Positions 30,337-42,766 of a DNA stretch of 64,000 bases are shown here, piece after piece. The DNA is from Kalaharituber pfeilii (Eukaryota; Ascomycota; Pezizomycetes; Pezizales; Pezizaceae). The stretch is from NCBI GenBank assembly GCA_015179045.1, contig WHUZ01000086.1, positions 1-64,000 of the forward strand. The letters are read 5' to 3'. Positions within the stretch are counted from its first letter, which is position 1; every line of letters starts with the position of its first letter. Under the pieces are notes generated by a model that did not search any database, had not been told where the DNA came from, and saw nothing but the letters and a program-made list of their open reading frames with translations. The position numbers and the translations under genes are program-made.

Positions 30337-33300
30337 GAGCCTGCTGTCAGGGATGTGAGCTAGCGAGTGGGTTCCGTTATCTGATTCTCACAAGAGTACA
30401 AGTGCAGATGCCCGAAAGCCATCGAAGATTCTTGAAACATATTGGTACTAGTCTCATCACAGCAGAAGCTTTTCTGGTTTGGCCAAGCCAGACTTTTGCT
30501 GTTACACCCGCTATGCATATTCGGTAGTCTCGGCGTTAGCTGCTCGGGTGCCGAAGCTTTGGAAGTATGCATAGCCATTCCTGCGGACATCCCTCATGGT
30601 TACGAGACTACCTCATGCTCACCCAGCCTTGAGCCCTGGCTTGGCACGGAGGAACATAATGCGCCGGCCATGGAAGCGCTGAGTGGATCTTAGAAGTCTT
30701 TGAATATGAATGCGAGTGCAAAAGCTGAAAGGCTGCAGAAAAAAGAATATGAAGACGCCAGGAGAAGGGAGTGGTGGTCGGTAGGGGGCAGCGTCTGGTT
30801 ACAAGACTAGTAGGGGGATCTGAAAGCACAGCTGTATAAGAATGTCTACTAACTTTTATCTACAGCCGTCCTCTCTAGTCTTCGGGCTACTACAGGTTAC
30901 GACCCCTTGATAGTAAGGAAGGGAGGAGTACTCCTCTGCGTTCTCGTTTATCGGAAAAAAAGACTCCTTTCCAGAATATCGAGATCTTTCTACTCTCCGC
31001 CTCGTCGTCTCTATATTCATAGATGATGATCCATGATAGCCCTGGAGAAAGAGTGCTCCCTCAGTGCAATCATCACATTCGGATGCTCAATGTGAAGCAG
31101 ATTCAGTCGGCAGAGGTGATGAAGCAAGAACTTTACGTTCGGTACACCCTTCGAGTTTAGAGGACCTGACACCAGAACTACCGCTTAGTGGCTGACTAAG
31201 CTACTCTGTACTACGCGGTTCGAGACCGGACCAGACTACTATAACCGACTGCCAACATTGGGTTCAATTACACCTTCCCTTCTAATTTTCTTTTTACCAC
31301 ATACCCACCTTCTCGCAGACAAAATTTCGCAACGCAAATCATTACTCACCAATACTTCCCGCATTCCCACACAAGGCCAGGCTGTTAGTATTAACTGACC
31401 GCACCCACCCTGGCTCCCGCAGATCAAAGTCATCCTATGATAGAGAAGGCAGCCCATGCCAAGCCGAAGCGATTGTTTTCATCCTCAATGCACGGGCTAG
31501 CAAATATCGTAAGCACGAGATTTTCTACCCTTAAACCTACGGAAGAGAGGGGTACTCATCTACATGCCTTTCAGTATCTTATGAATACAACGTTCATTTG
31601 CAAAACGCCCCTAGTCCATCAAGTCGGGCTTCTTGACATTCTGGACTAGGCCTCATTCGTCGATACGGTTGGGCCACTATTCACGAGCTTATTTTCTTTG
31701 CCCCGGTACTCTAGGAGGAAGTTGTGGGGTGGCTACCGCAAGGGGTAGGGGGAAGGAAGGAAGGACTGTTCGAATAAGCGAACCAAACCACCCTTCGGCA
31801 GCTTATGCCCCCATCAACAAACGTAATCATAACATCAACCCCTAAACCCTACCTTCCTCCCCGCCTCCCAGAACATAGACTTAAATTCAGATAGATTAGT
31901 ATGAGCTACGACATGATATTGGTGTCAAAGATACTCACAGTACAGTTTCGTTTCGCTCCCTCCGGGACAGAGACAGGATTGGGATAATGTGTTGTAGTCA
32001 GATGAATAAAAAAATAGCATTGGATAGATTTCGGGTTCTGGGGAAGAGTGGTGTCAGGGTAACGCTCAACAGCAGATCCAATCCAACGTCCCAATCTCCG
32101 ACTAGAACGCCAACATAATATTCTAATTTTATTTTTTCTAAATTGTCAAAAAAGCAATGACTTTTCGTAGGTTATTATATGTCAAAACACCGCCAGTTTT
32201 CAAAAACCTTCAGAATCTTACCCTTATGATCACCCTTCTCCACCGCCCATCTCCTAGCACTTCAACTCCTCCAACCCCCTCCTCCATCTCTACTTCTCAC
32301 GCTCCTTCCCCACATCCGTCCCGTTCCCCACACTATTCCCCTCGCCCTCTGCACAAACCTCACCCTCTCCACCCAACTCCTCTCCCTAATAACTCCACCA
32401 TACCACCTTACACCTTTCGTCACCCCCTCACCTACTCTCCTCAAAGAAATCCCCCACCGTCTCCGCATCCCCAGCCCATTCCGGTGCGTCATCTGCACCA
32501 CGATTCCCGCGACATTCGAGCTCACCACACGCGGCTATCCTTTTCCAGCGGACTTTGCTATCACGCAGAGCAGGACGTATAGGAATATGAACCCCCAGAG
32601 AAAGCCCGTAACACGACCCACATGGTTTACCTCCGCAACCTCGTCCTCACGATATCCTCCTCCGTATTCCATTCCGCAATGCTGTCATCTGGCTCCAGCG
32701 TCCCGACGACTTTGCTGAGCGCCGCGGCGTTGAAGGAGAACACTCTACGCGTGACATGTCCCTTGTACATCTCCGCTCAGCGCCACCGCCGTGCGCTGAT
32801 CCTCCCTCCAACCGCGCATCGGACACATCCGTCTGGAACGAGCGCAGCGAGGACCTCGCCCGCCATCCCGTTGCTCATCTGGCACCTGACGTCATGAGCC
32901 GCGTTCCTGCACCACAGAGCAGGGTTGTCATTGCTCACCAGCTCGATGTCCACGGACACACGATCCAGATTCTGGCATATAGCGGTCTGAAATCACCCTG
33001 ACCGCGAAGTTGCTCCCGGATCCGAGACGACGGTGCTGCGGCCTCTCGTTCTCATCAGTACCAATCAGTAACTCCAAAGCTCTCTCTGAACTCCATCGAC
33101 TCCAAAATAGGTATCTCGGGCAACTCATGCGGCGGCTTTCTGTACTAGCAGTGACATTCCACACACATTCCCGGCTAACTATCTTACATCTCAAACCATC
33201 CGCGCCTCAAAACCAACATCGCGGGATACGATACTTTTCACACCCGCGAGATACGTGGTTTTTTTTGAACTCTGACACTCCGCCTTTAGGGTACGGTATG

Positions 33301-33890
33301 TTTCGTGAGGGAGTAGCACCCGGAAGGCAATGGACCCACGATAGCGTCTCCGGCAACGCAATTCATCGCACTGGTCTTTGACAACCGCCCGCCCACCCAA
33401 ACTGCGACCCGGGATATATGTGCCCCGGACTAGCCAGGCCAGTATCTGACGCCATGTGTCATCGAAAACCGCAGTCCTACAAGGGATGGTTTTGGGAAAC
33501 GCAATGCTTTCTCAGGGTAACGCCCTACCATCCCGAGCAGTTAATCTACCAACAACGGCCCAAGGCCCGTACATCGCCCACCATTACTGCCGCCCCATCC
33601 AATACCCCTCACCCATCGCAAACGCGCGGCATAACCGCCCAACCCGCCGCCGACCTCACCACCATCCAAGTTCCCCAAACCCCATCCAACCCCATAAAAA
33701 CCACCCCCGAGAACACAAAGACCTCATGATCATTATTACTTCCGTGTCGTTTTTTGCCTGCATGCTTTATTATACAGGAACAATGTGCGATCGTCGTTGT
33801 CATCGCCCGTGATACTAATAAACCCACCTCCCCCCACATCCCAGACCAGAGACTTAGTAGTCTACGCGCGTATGATCATATCATAGCTCA
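30337..33890. other. Intergenic region with a coding-like GC-rich part
   Basis: No recognised gene. Around 32230-33000 the sequence is C/T-rich. It holds long frames on the plus strand, one containing LLKEIPHRLRIPSPFRC and ending near 32720, another containing FRNAVIWLQRPDDFAERRG and ending at 33001 before a TGA. They could be exons of an unannotated gene or a decayed one. I find no domain. Confidence 0.3.
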
Positions 33891-35560
33891 GGGAAAGGGG
33901 GGGGAAAAAAAAAATGTAATGAATGCTACAGCACCAGCAAATAAGCCCGTCATACGGGCTCTGAAAGCCCCGATGGTATGCCAACTTGATGCTGGCGAGA
34001 CCCTTTTTCTTTTTTTTTTTCCTTGCCGCTCTCCCGAGCCGACGAACGGCAAGTTTTCCTCCAGGGCTTTTCATTTTTGTTCAACAAAGATTTTTTTTTT
34101 CTTTCCCGGTACACATGTAAAAAAAAAAAACATTTCACACATATTATCGATTTCGGCTGAAGAAAACCCCCTTCCATCCTTTTAATTTACCCTTTTTCAA
34201 TTTCTCGTTGGGAGGCAGCAAGCAAGTAGTCTCATACCAAGCCCCTAGGGCACTCTCCGGCATGTTGTCTTTTTCCGCAAAAACTTTGACAGCCCCCAGT
34301 TAGGCAATCCACCATCCACCACTACCTCTACCACTACATTCCACCCGAAAAATCCATAGCAGCGTTTCGTCTTTTTCCATCAACATAAAACCCCGCTATT
34401 ATCTTTTTTTTTTTTTTTTTTTCTTTTTGTGAAAACATGTAAGTATAGGTTGTAAAAAACGCGTCACCTATGTCCTGAACAACAACACCAAACCCCCAAA
34501 ACCCAAAAAAAAAACAGGAAAAAAAAAAAAAAAAAAGAAGCTGTCTTATTCCGAGCGATATATCCACAGAAAAGAAAAAAATCCAAATGGTCAAAAACAA
34601 TACCTAGGTCCCCCCCCCCCCCCCCCCTCCCTGTCACCACCACTACAGTACCACCATACAGGGGAATTGACGTAATAGAAATCCGGGGAAGAAAAACGCC
34701 AAAAAAGACGGCACATTAGCGGAAAACAGTAGTCTGCGTCACGAGAAACAACACACACTGTAGTATCCTATTTTTGTTTTTCCCGTTCCAGGCTCAACAA
34801 TTCCGGAGTTTTGCATCCGATGCATTTATAGTAGGGTAATGGAATGCAAGGGTTTTTTTTTCAAGAGAATGCCCTAAATCGGGGGTTCTATGCAAAAGCA
34901 AGGTATCATACAGAAAAGAAAAATAAAAAAAAAAGTATTTTGCGCAAAAAAAATGTTTTTCTTGCGTAAGCCATGTGTTTAACCTGAGGGGCTTCGAGCT
35001 GCCTTTTAGTGAATAATTGTTCCCCTACAAGGTTCCTAGCGAGTGTCGCTGGGGGGGCCAAAAAAAAGGTCCGTTAAACTAGATCACAGAACCCTTTCAA
35101 CAAAGCACGTCAAGGGTACCTGAGAGAGCTCCACAAAAGGCCTTTACATTTCCGGAAAGGCGTTCCAGATCTGGAATTTCGCCAAGATTCAGGAACAAGT
35201 CCTTTACAAGTTATGCATAGGAACTTCTAAGCTTTTTTTGGGGGGGGATCGCCAAAAGCCCCTTGTTCCCCCGCAAAAAAAAAAAAAATGTCATGTCATA
35301 TTTGCCGCATCAAGGTCCGGTTTGAACCGGGCGAACCTCGCTGACTGCTGCATCTTCGAAACTTGGTACTGTATTTTTTGGGTCTTGGAAAAGAACCGTA
35401 TTACGGAAGAAGAATCTAGAACGGAATTAACGGATGCTCATCGACAAACCCCGTCCCAGATGATCATCCGCTATGATTGCCTTACACAGATGGACTACTT
35501 GTCATACCTGTAGCTACTTGTAGTCATGCTTGATTTCTTTCTTTCTTTTTTTTTTTTTTG
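33891..35560. repeat. Homopolymer-rich island
   Basis: Within 1.7 kb there are more than ten runs of eight or more identical bases: T-runs near 34010, 34090, 34396 and 35541, A-runs near 34120, 34505, 34518 and 35275, a C-run near 34611-34627, and G-runs near 33898 and 35230. No gene is seen. Confidence 0.8.
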
Positions 35561-37265
35561 TTGCTACTTGTTTCAAAACTTGAATTCCTTTACCCTGTGC
35601 AGTTGATTCATTGCAGCATTTCGTTCAACCGCAGCTGCCACCGTTGCATGTTTGACAAATAGGAGTCCTAGTTGTGCTCACTTGATAGGGCAAAAAGGTA
35701 AGGCTCAGAGAATGGATGCTAGCCTACCTGAAGCTGTTTGCGCTGTTCCACTGGACCTCCCTCTCCCCTGGCTGGGAGGAGCTCATACTATGGATCAGCT
35801 TCTCCGTCGGGGCCCATTCCTGAAATTTTTATTTCTTTCTTTTCGTGGAGGAGTTTTGAGCTGAAGGAGGAGGAGGAAGAGGAGGAGGATGGGATGGTAG
35901 GATGAGCAAATCCCTGAGATGTACAGCTTTGAATCATTGGTTTTTTTCTGGGGTACATAAGGAAAGGGAAAAAAAGGAAAAATTACATTGCAGTCCTCCC
36001 GAGCTCCTTGGATGGATCACGTTGCGGATTGCTCGAGCTGGTGCGCAGGGCCACGAACCATTGTTGGGAAATCCGAAGTGGCCCCGCCGCACCACGGAGC
36101 TCCAGCTTTGGTGTGGGGAAACTAGTGCCCATTTGGAGGCGCTGCAAGGATCCGGTGCAGCGTTTCTGGTTGTAAATTAGATGGCCTTCGAGAATATGGG
36201 ATCCAGCAGGCGCATCGCTTTGGGATTTGTGGGGATGGGGAAGATCATCGTGCCGGGTCTGGAGGGGGTGGGGGGGTGGGGGGGTGGGGGGGGTGGCTGG
36301 GTGGGGCACGATGCTGGGTGGCGGGCGCAAGTCAGCGCGCGAACCTGTGCGGGCACAAGGTAGTCTGAAGAGGGGAGCCCTGTTGCGCACACTGAGCAGC
36401 CGCGGCCAGCAGAGAGAGAGAGCTGGAGATGGCGTGGCTCCCGCAGCTGCATGCCGGGCAGCCCCGTCTGCTCTCGTAATAGCGTGCCCTCCTCGCGCCT
36501 TCCCTTCGCTCCCCTTCGCTCCCCTTCCCTTCCTTCCCCAGCCCAGCCAGCCCAGCAGCCCCGGCATCCGCGTGCACTCAAGAGCAGAGCTCAGCACGCT
36601 GCCCGCCTCCTCCCCCTCTCCTCCCCTCCCCCCCCAGGCCGGCCTGCCTCGCCAGCGCGCGGCGGCTTGCCCAATTGCGTGCTCTGCCCCACCTTCCCGC
36701 ACCCCACCGCGAGGGCGCCGCGAGGCCCCCTCCGGCCGCTGGCTGGCGGAGCGTACTATAAGATAAGAAGGGAGCGTCCCCCGAGGCCTTACCTAGCATC
36801 GTGAGCTCCGTGGGTATATATCTTGATATACTGCTTGTAGCATTGCCTCCTGGGCCGCCCTCTCGCAACCCACGGGTGATCGCCGCCGTCCCGATTGTAT
36901 CCTCGCAGGCCCGACGCTAGACGGCACCCTGAATTCGCCCAGCCAGCCAGCCAGCCAGCCAGCCAGCCCCACGGCCCACGCACCCCTCGGACGCCCGTAG
37001 CCATCGACAGCGTCAGCGCTTTAATTGCCTCTTTCCATTCCATCCCGTTCCAGGGCGCATATACCCTGCAGCGCATACACCTGCCCCAATACTGCCCCAC
37101 CCCCCCCCCGAGCCACTCCCCCCCCACAATTGCATATAACTCAGCCATCGTCCTGCAAGCCCCTCCCCCGCTTCAAAAAAACGTTGGCACCTAGACCAAT
37201 ACCCCCCCCCCCACTACCCACTTTTCTGCTCCCCTCGTCTCTACACCCCACCCACTCTTCCAGCC
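35561..37265. other. Upstream region of gdh2
   Basis: No gene is supported. A GC-rich stretch (36180-36780) gives overlapping long frames on both strands, which I read as compositional. It holds a G-rich tract at 36258-36298 that could form a G-quadruplex, an AGCC microsatellite at 36938-36967, and AAGATAAG (GATA-factor type) near 36760, about 500 bp before the start codon. GATA sites would suit nitrogen control of gdh2; this is inference. Confidence 0.4.
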
Positions 37266-40200
37266 ATGGCGCATAGAGCAGCTTTGTTGCTCTCAGACGA
37301 GCGGTTCAACACACCGTCACCGAAACCCACCCATCTCAGCATCGGCAAGAGCAACTGCATAGCCAGCAAGGATGCTGCCGGGTATGTTACGCCCGTTTTC
37401 GAGGGCAAGGAGAAGCAGATGGAGGAAGGTATGTGAAATTCCCGCCAAGCTTGCTAGAGCTGCATTCCTTGTAAATGAGCAGATGCTGATTGCGCAACAG
37501 TCATGGATGCCCTGGAGGCAAAGGGATTCATACCTTCGGACCTTGTGGAATCGGAGACACAGTGGTTCTACTCTGCTCTCGGCATCGATGGTGGGTTCCA
37601 AACTCCAGAAGCGGTTGCCTTATCGATCCCCGCGTGCTAATTTATCTAAAGATTTATATTTCCGCTCCGAGTCTGTGGATTCAATCGTGAATCACATCCT
37701 AAGCCTCTACGCCGGAAAGGTTGCTGCATTCTCAAGGGATGACAAGCGTCTGGAAATCCGGCTTGACCGTGAAGCTGAAGGTATGGCATCACCTCTTGAA
37801 ACCGCACTGCTATTGAGCATGAAGCTCACTGAATTCTAGATCATGCTGTCTACATTGACACATCCACCCCCGGTGTCTCCGTCCTAGACGGACCCCGCTA
37901 TGAACAACGAATTGACGAGAAATATCTAAATGGCTCCAATCCCCAGAAAGCCTACCGCGTAGAGACCTTTAGATCGAGCTCTCAGCTCCCAAATTCTTCC
38001 CAGCAGCTCCGGTGCTACTTCGTCTACAAATGTGACTTTGTGAACCCAAATCCTGGGCCAAACGAGACAGATCTTTCTGTAATCTCGGATAAGGCCTTCT
38101 TGGAGAAGGTCACTGAGAATACCAAGCAGATTTACCAGCACATTGTGCAAAACGTCATGGAGCGCACTGGGCCCGTCATTGAGATGTTCGACGTGGAGGG
38201 CACCAGGGAGAAGCGTCTTGTCGTTGGTTACCGACAAAGGAGTGCTGTTGGCTTGTTTAGCGCATTGAGTGATCTCTACCATTATTATGGCGTTACTAGT
38301 GCCCGGAAATATGTTGGTAAGTGGTATATCAAAAACTCCCGTACTACACCCCTACTAACAGCTGCTAGAACAATTCTCGAATGGTGTTACGGTCATGTCC
38401 ATCTATCTTCGCCCGCTTCCAGCTGGGATTGCGGAAGCTGGTAGCAAGCCTCGCCAATTCCCACCAATTGAAGCCTCGATTTACCAAATCATGAAAGAGG
38501 TGTCTCTTCTTTACTGCCTTCCACAAAACAAGTTCCAAGTGCATTTCGTCGATGGAACCTTGAGCTTACAGGAGACTATCTATGCCCATTGCGTCTGCAT
38601 CTTCATTGGCCACTTCCTCAACAGGCTAGGCTCTGAATACACTTCTTTGGCCTCATTACTAGATAGCAGCAATCCCATGCATATGGAGGTGCTGACCAAA
38701 ATCAAGCGTCGTCTTCGTCAGGAAACTTTCACCTCGGAGTACATTTTTGAAATTATCGACCAATATCCAGATCTTGTCCGCGCGCTCTACCTCCAGTTTG
38801 CAAATGTCCACTATGTCCAAACTCGCGGGGAGAATGATGACTTCAAACCTACTCTCAGCTTCTTGAGGCTGCAAGTTGAACGGGTTTTGACGGATCAAGA
38901 AATTCACGACTTGATTAGGAGAAAGGTTGCTAATGACCATCAAGCCATGGTTATGGACGCATTTATGGTTTTCAACAGGCACGTCTTGAAGACGAATTTC
39001 TATACCCCAACAAAGGTTGCCCTGAGCTTTAGACTGAACCCTTCATTCTTGCCGACGATGGAGTACCCGCAACCCTTGTATGGTATGTTCTTGGTCATTG
39101 GTACTGAGTTCCGTGGCTTCCACTTGCGCTTCCGGGATATCGCGAGAGGTGGCATCCGTATTGTCAAGAGCAGGAACCGAGAGTTCTATGCTATCAACGT
39201 CCGCAACATCTTTGACGAGAACTACAACCTTGCAAATACTCAACAACGCAAGAACAAAGATATCCCTGAAGGAGGTAGCAAGGGAGTAGTTCTCTTGGAT
39301 GCTGATCATCAAGACAAAGCAACTCAAGCATTCCAAAAGTATATTGACTCCATTCTCGACTTGCTCCTTCCTGCCAATAGTCCTGGCATTAAGGATCCAA
39401 TTGTTGATCTTCACAAGCAGCCCGAGATCTTGTTCATGGGCCCTGATGAAAATACTGCCAACTTGGTTGATTGGGCTACCGAACATGCTAGAGTCCGAGG
39501 CGCACCATGGTGGAAGTCATTCTTCACTGGAAAGAGCCCAAGCCTCGGCGGTATCCCTCATGACGTATACGGAATGACGTCCTTGTCAGTCCGTGAATAT
39601 GTCAAGGGCATCTACAGGAAGCTCAATATCAACCCTGCCAATATCAAGAAGATGCAAACTGGTGGCCCTGACGGTGATTTGGGATCCAATGAAATCCTTC
39701 TCAGCAACGAAAAGTACGTCAGTATTGTCGACGGATCTGGTGTTTTGGTTGATCCCAACGGAATTAACCATGAGGAACTCATCCGCCTTGCCAAGAAGCG
39801 TGCCATGATTTCCGAATTTGACATCTCCAAGCTGTCGCCAAAGGGATACCGAGTCTTGGTTGATGAAACAGACGTTAAGCTGCCATCTGGAGAAATCGTC
39901 AACAATGGCATGATCTTCCGCAACACGTTCCATCTGCGTGGAGGCATGCACATTGACACCTTCGTTCCATGCGGTGGCCGGCCTGAGGCTATTGATCTCA
40001 GCAATGTGGGAAAATTGATCGTTGAAGGAAAATCGACAATCCCATACATTGTGGAGGGGGCCAATCTCTTCATCACCCAGGACGCCAAGCTCCGTCTCGA
40101 GAAGGCTGGCACAATCTTGTTCAAGGATGCCTCAGCGAACAAGGGCGGTGTGACATCTTCCTCAATGGAAGTCCTTGCCTCGCTCTCCTTCGACGACGAA

Positions 40201-40653
40201 GGCTTCATTGAAAACATGTGTATCAACAATGGGCAGATTCCAGAGTTCTACAAGGCCTATGTCAAAGCCGTGCAAGAGACCATTAAGCGCAACGCAGCTC
40301 TAGAGTTTGAGGCCATCTGGCGTGAGCACCAAGCCACCGGAAAGCCCCGCTCTATCATCTCTGACGAGCTCAGCGTCGCCATCACCAGGCTGGACGAAGA
40401 GCTACAAAAGAGCGAGTTGTGGGATAACGTTCCATTGCGGTCCGCAATTTTGGAAGAAGCCCTGCCAAATATCCTGATTGAGAAGATTGGCTTGGAGACC
40501 ATCTTGAAGAGAGTACCCCAGAATTACTTGAGGGCTATCTTTGGTAGTTATTTGGCATCGAGGTTTATCTATGAGGCTGGAAGCAATCCGTCACAGTTTT
40601 CATTCTTTGATTTTATGAGCAAGAAGATTAAGGCTTTGCAGTCGAAGGAATAG
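37266..40653 (+). CDS. gdh2: NAD-specific glutamate dehydrogenase
   Basis: Oxidises glutamate to 2-oxoglutarate and ammonia with NAD, the catabolic branch of nitrogen metabolism. Five exons (37266-37428, 37501-37590, 37652-37780, 37840-38316, 38369-40653) give 1047 residues, the usual length for the large fungal enzyme. All four introns are phase 1 with GT...AG ends, and the last has a CTAAC branch. The N-terminal regulatory part contains RYEQRIDEKYLNGS. The catalytic half has the glutamate-binding lysine loop DIPEGGSKGVV, the GGPDGDLGSNE dinucleotide loop and EGANLFITQDAK. The start is the first ATG in frame after a pyrimidine-rich leader. It is followed on the same strand by the coatomer gene after 950 bp. 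Confidence 0.97.
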
Positions 40654-41605
40654 ACGATGTGGGGGAGTGGAGTAATAGCCGAAAAAGAGTTGAGATGAGG
40701 GTTAACAGATTATCTGATTTATGATTTCTGAATGAATGGGTTTATTTTCGCTTGTGTTGGGATCGGATTGGAAGGGGGATTAACGGTGTTTTATTTCTTG
40801 TTACCTTGTTGATTTTTCGGATTTTATTAATATGGGATTCTTGTTTCTGTTTTGTGCCTTTGTTTTTCCTTTTTTTCCTTTATTCATCTGATCTCTCTTT
40901 ACTTTTGTTATGGGAGAGATTGGAAACTGTTTAAATTAGACTGGCGAGATGAAAGAAAAAGGCCCAAGATACGGATGGTTGAGAACAGTGAAGGAAGATG
41001 AATTGTTGGATGATACTTGACGAGTTAGTTGAGCGGTTTTTACATAGAGAAAGTGAAATGATATCAAGAAGTGAGGATTAAGTACTTGTATGTTTCGTAG
41101 CATGAGATTGAGAGCTGAGAAAAGTTATTTGCATAAGTATGATATGCATACCGGAGACTTAACTGATTGAGCCTCATTCCACCCTGATCCACTTGTATTA
41201 GATAAGATTGATAAGATCAGATTTGGGAGTGGGGGGTAGATGAGATTAGATCTCTCAACCCACCTTTACCGCATGAGACTACCGTTATTGAATGAAGTGG
41301 CTAGATAGTAAGCAACTAACACATCCCACCTCGATACTGCCCCAACGACCCCACGCAACCTCGTTCGGCCCGACAAAGAAACTACAACTACCCATCTGGC
41401 GGCATCTTCGGGCCGGCTTTTTTTTTTCAATATCAATCTCCAATTGAGATTTCCAGACATCTGTCCACGCAGCCTATACTCTCGGTATCGCGGGGAGCAT
41501 ACCATACCTTACCTACATACCTCAAGCTACCAGCTACCAACTCAAGAGTCCCCACCGCACCCCACCCTACCCCACCACCAAACCACCACCATCTCCACCA
41601 TCACC
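40654..41605. other. Intergenic region gdh2-ret3
   Basis: Holds the gdh2 3' flank (T-rich, 40800-40900) and the ret3 leader, which is CA/CT-rich with many ACC words between 41500 and 41600. No further gene seen. Confidence 0.5.
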
Positions 41606-41840
41606 ATGCCCACCGCCCCCGTGACCCTCTTCTCCGTCCTCTCCGTCCTGATCCTCACGACCTCCGACGGCTCCCGCGTCCTCGCAAAATACTACTCCCC
41701 GCCGCACAGCCACCTGTCCAACCCCCCCTCCACCACCCCGGGGGGGGGGCGGGCGCCCCCGCCCCCACGGCGCAGAACCCGTACCCGACCCCCGCGCTGC
41801 AAAAGACCTTCGAGAAGGGCCTGCACGCCAAGACGACCAA

Positions 41841-41872
<32 letters not shown>

Positions 41873-42332
41873 ACATCATCATGTACGACGGCAAGGTCGT
41901 CGTGTACAAGGCCGAGAGCGACGTGACTATCTACGTCGTCGGCGGCGACCGCGAGAACGAGATGCTGCTCTGGCACGTGTGTCTTGCGATTCGTGACGCC
42001 CTGGGCGTTCTACTCAAGTACCCATTCCCCCCCCTCTACCCCCCCCTGCCAACACTAACCCCCCACCCACCCACAGAAACACCACCGACCGCCGCACGCT
42101 CCTCGAAAACTACGACCTCCTAACCCTAATGCTCGACGAGATCCTGGACGACGGAATCGTACTCGAGACCGACCCCGTCGCCATCGCAGCGCGCGTGTCG
42201 CGCGCGCCCGCTGCCGAGATGGTCGGCGGCGTCGGCGGAATGAGGAACTTGGATCTGTCGGAGCAGGGACTACTGAATGCGTGGGAGTTTGGGAAAAGCC
42301 AGTTGAGAGAAAGGTTGAGGCAGGGGTTGTGA
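41606..42332 (+). CDS. ret3: Coatomer subunit zeta (COPI), with frame break
   Basis: Small subunit of the COPI coat for Golgi-to-ER vesicle transport, from the adaptin small-chain (longin) family. ATG at 41606 begins VTLFSVLSVLILTTSDGSR, then VLAKYYSPPH, the conserved first strand and motif. Frame 2 then breaks at a run of ten G residues (41740-41749); the family sequence continues in frame 1 with QNPYPTPALQKTFEKGL, DIIMYDGKVVVYKAESDV and YVVGGDRENE. An intron 42018-42076 (GTACCC...CACAG) leads to DRRTLLENYDLL, ILDDGIVLETDP and LSEQGLLNAWEFGK, the usual C-terminus. One more G, or two fewer, would restore a protein of about 220 residues. A sequencing error is the simplest explanation for this essential gene. 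Confidence 0.9.
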
Positions 42333-42766
42333 GGTCCCGTGGTGGATGGGCGTGGGGATGGTAGGATGGGGGAGGATGGGGGAGGATGGGATGCGGGGTT
42401 GGGGGGAATGTGATGATGGTGTGAAAAAGGCTATACACACCTTACACACACATATATATATACACTTTTGCTGATGACGGTGACGATCAATGATGATTTA
42501 TTCAGTTTTTTTTTTTTCGTCTTATGGAATAATTGGAATTGGAAATGGAAATGGGAAAAACATAATTGGATTCAAACAACAGACAGACAATTATCATTTG
42601 CAAAAAAAAACAAAAAAAACAACCTTTTTGTTACCTGATATGCATGTGTACCTCCATCTCAACGAGTTTCCTGCACCCCCCCCCCTACCCCCACTCCCCA
42701 ACCCACCACCGTACAATTAAATTTCAAACATAATAATGATAATATACCTCAATGGGTGTACATGCT
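42333..42766. other. Convergent intergenic region ret3/rqc2
   Basis: 434 bp between two convergent genes. Short A- and C-runs (42601-42621, 42675-42685) and AT-rich sequence suited to 3' ends. No gene. Confidence 0.6.

Noticed and set aside
31180..31240. Possible tRNA (GGTTCGAGACC, B-box-like)
   Set aside because: No acceptor stem or anticodon arm could be folded around it.
35310..35345. Minus-strand GGTTCAAACC as a tRNA T-arm
   Set aside because: The T-stem is plausible but no full cloverleaf could be found upstream.
35983..36868. Several overlapping long frames on both strands upstream of gdh2
   Set aside because: GC-rich, low-complexity sequence; frames open on both strands at once and contain no domain.
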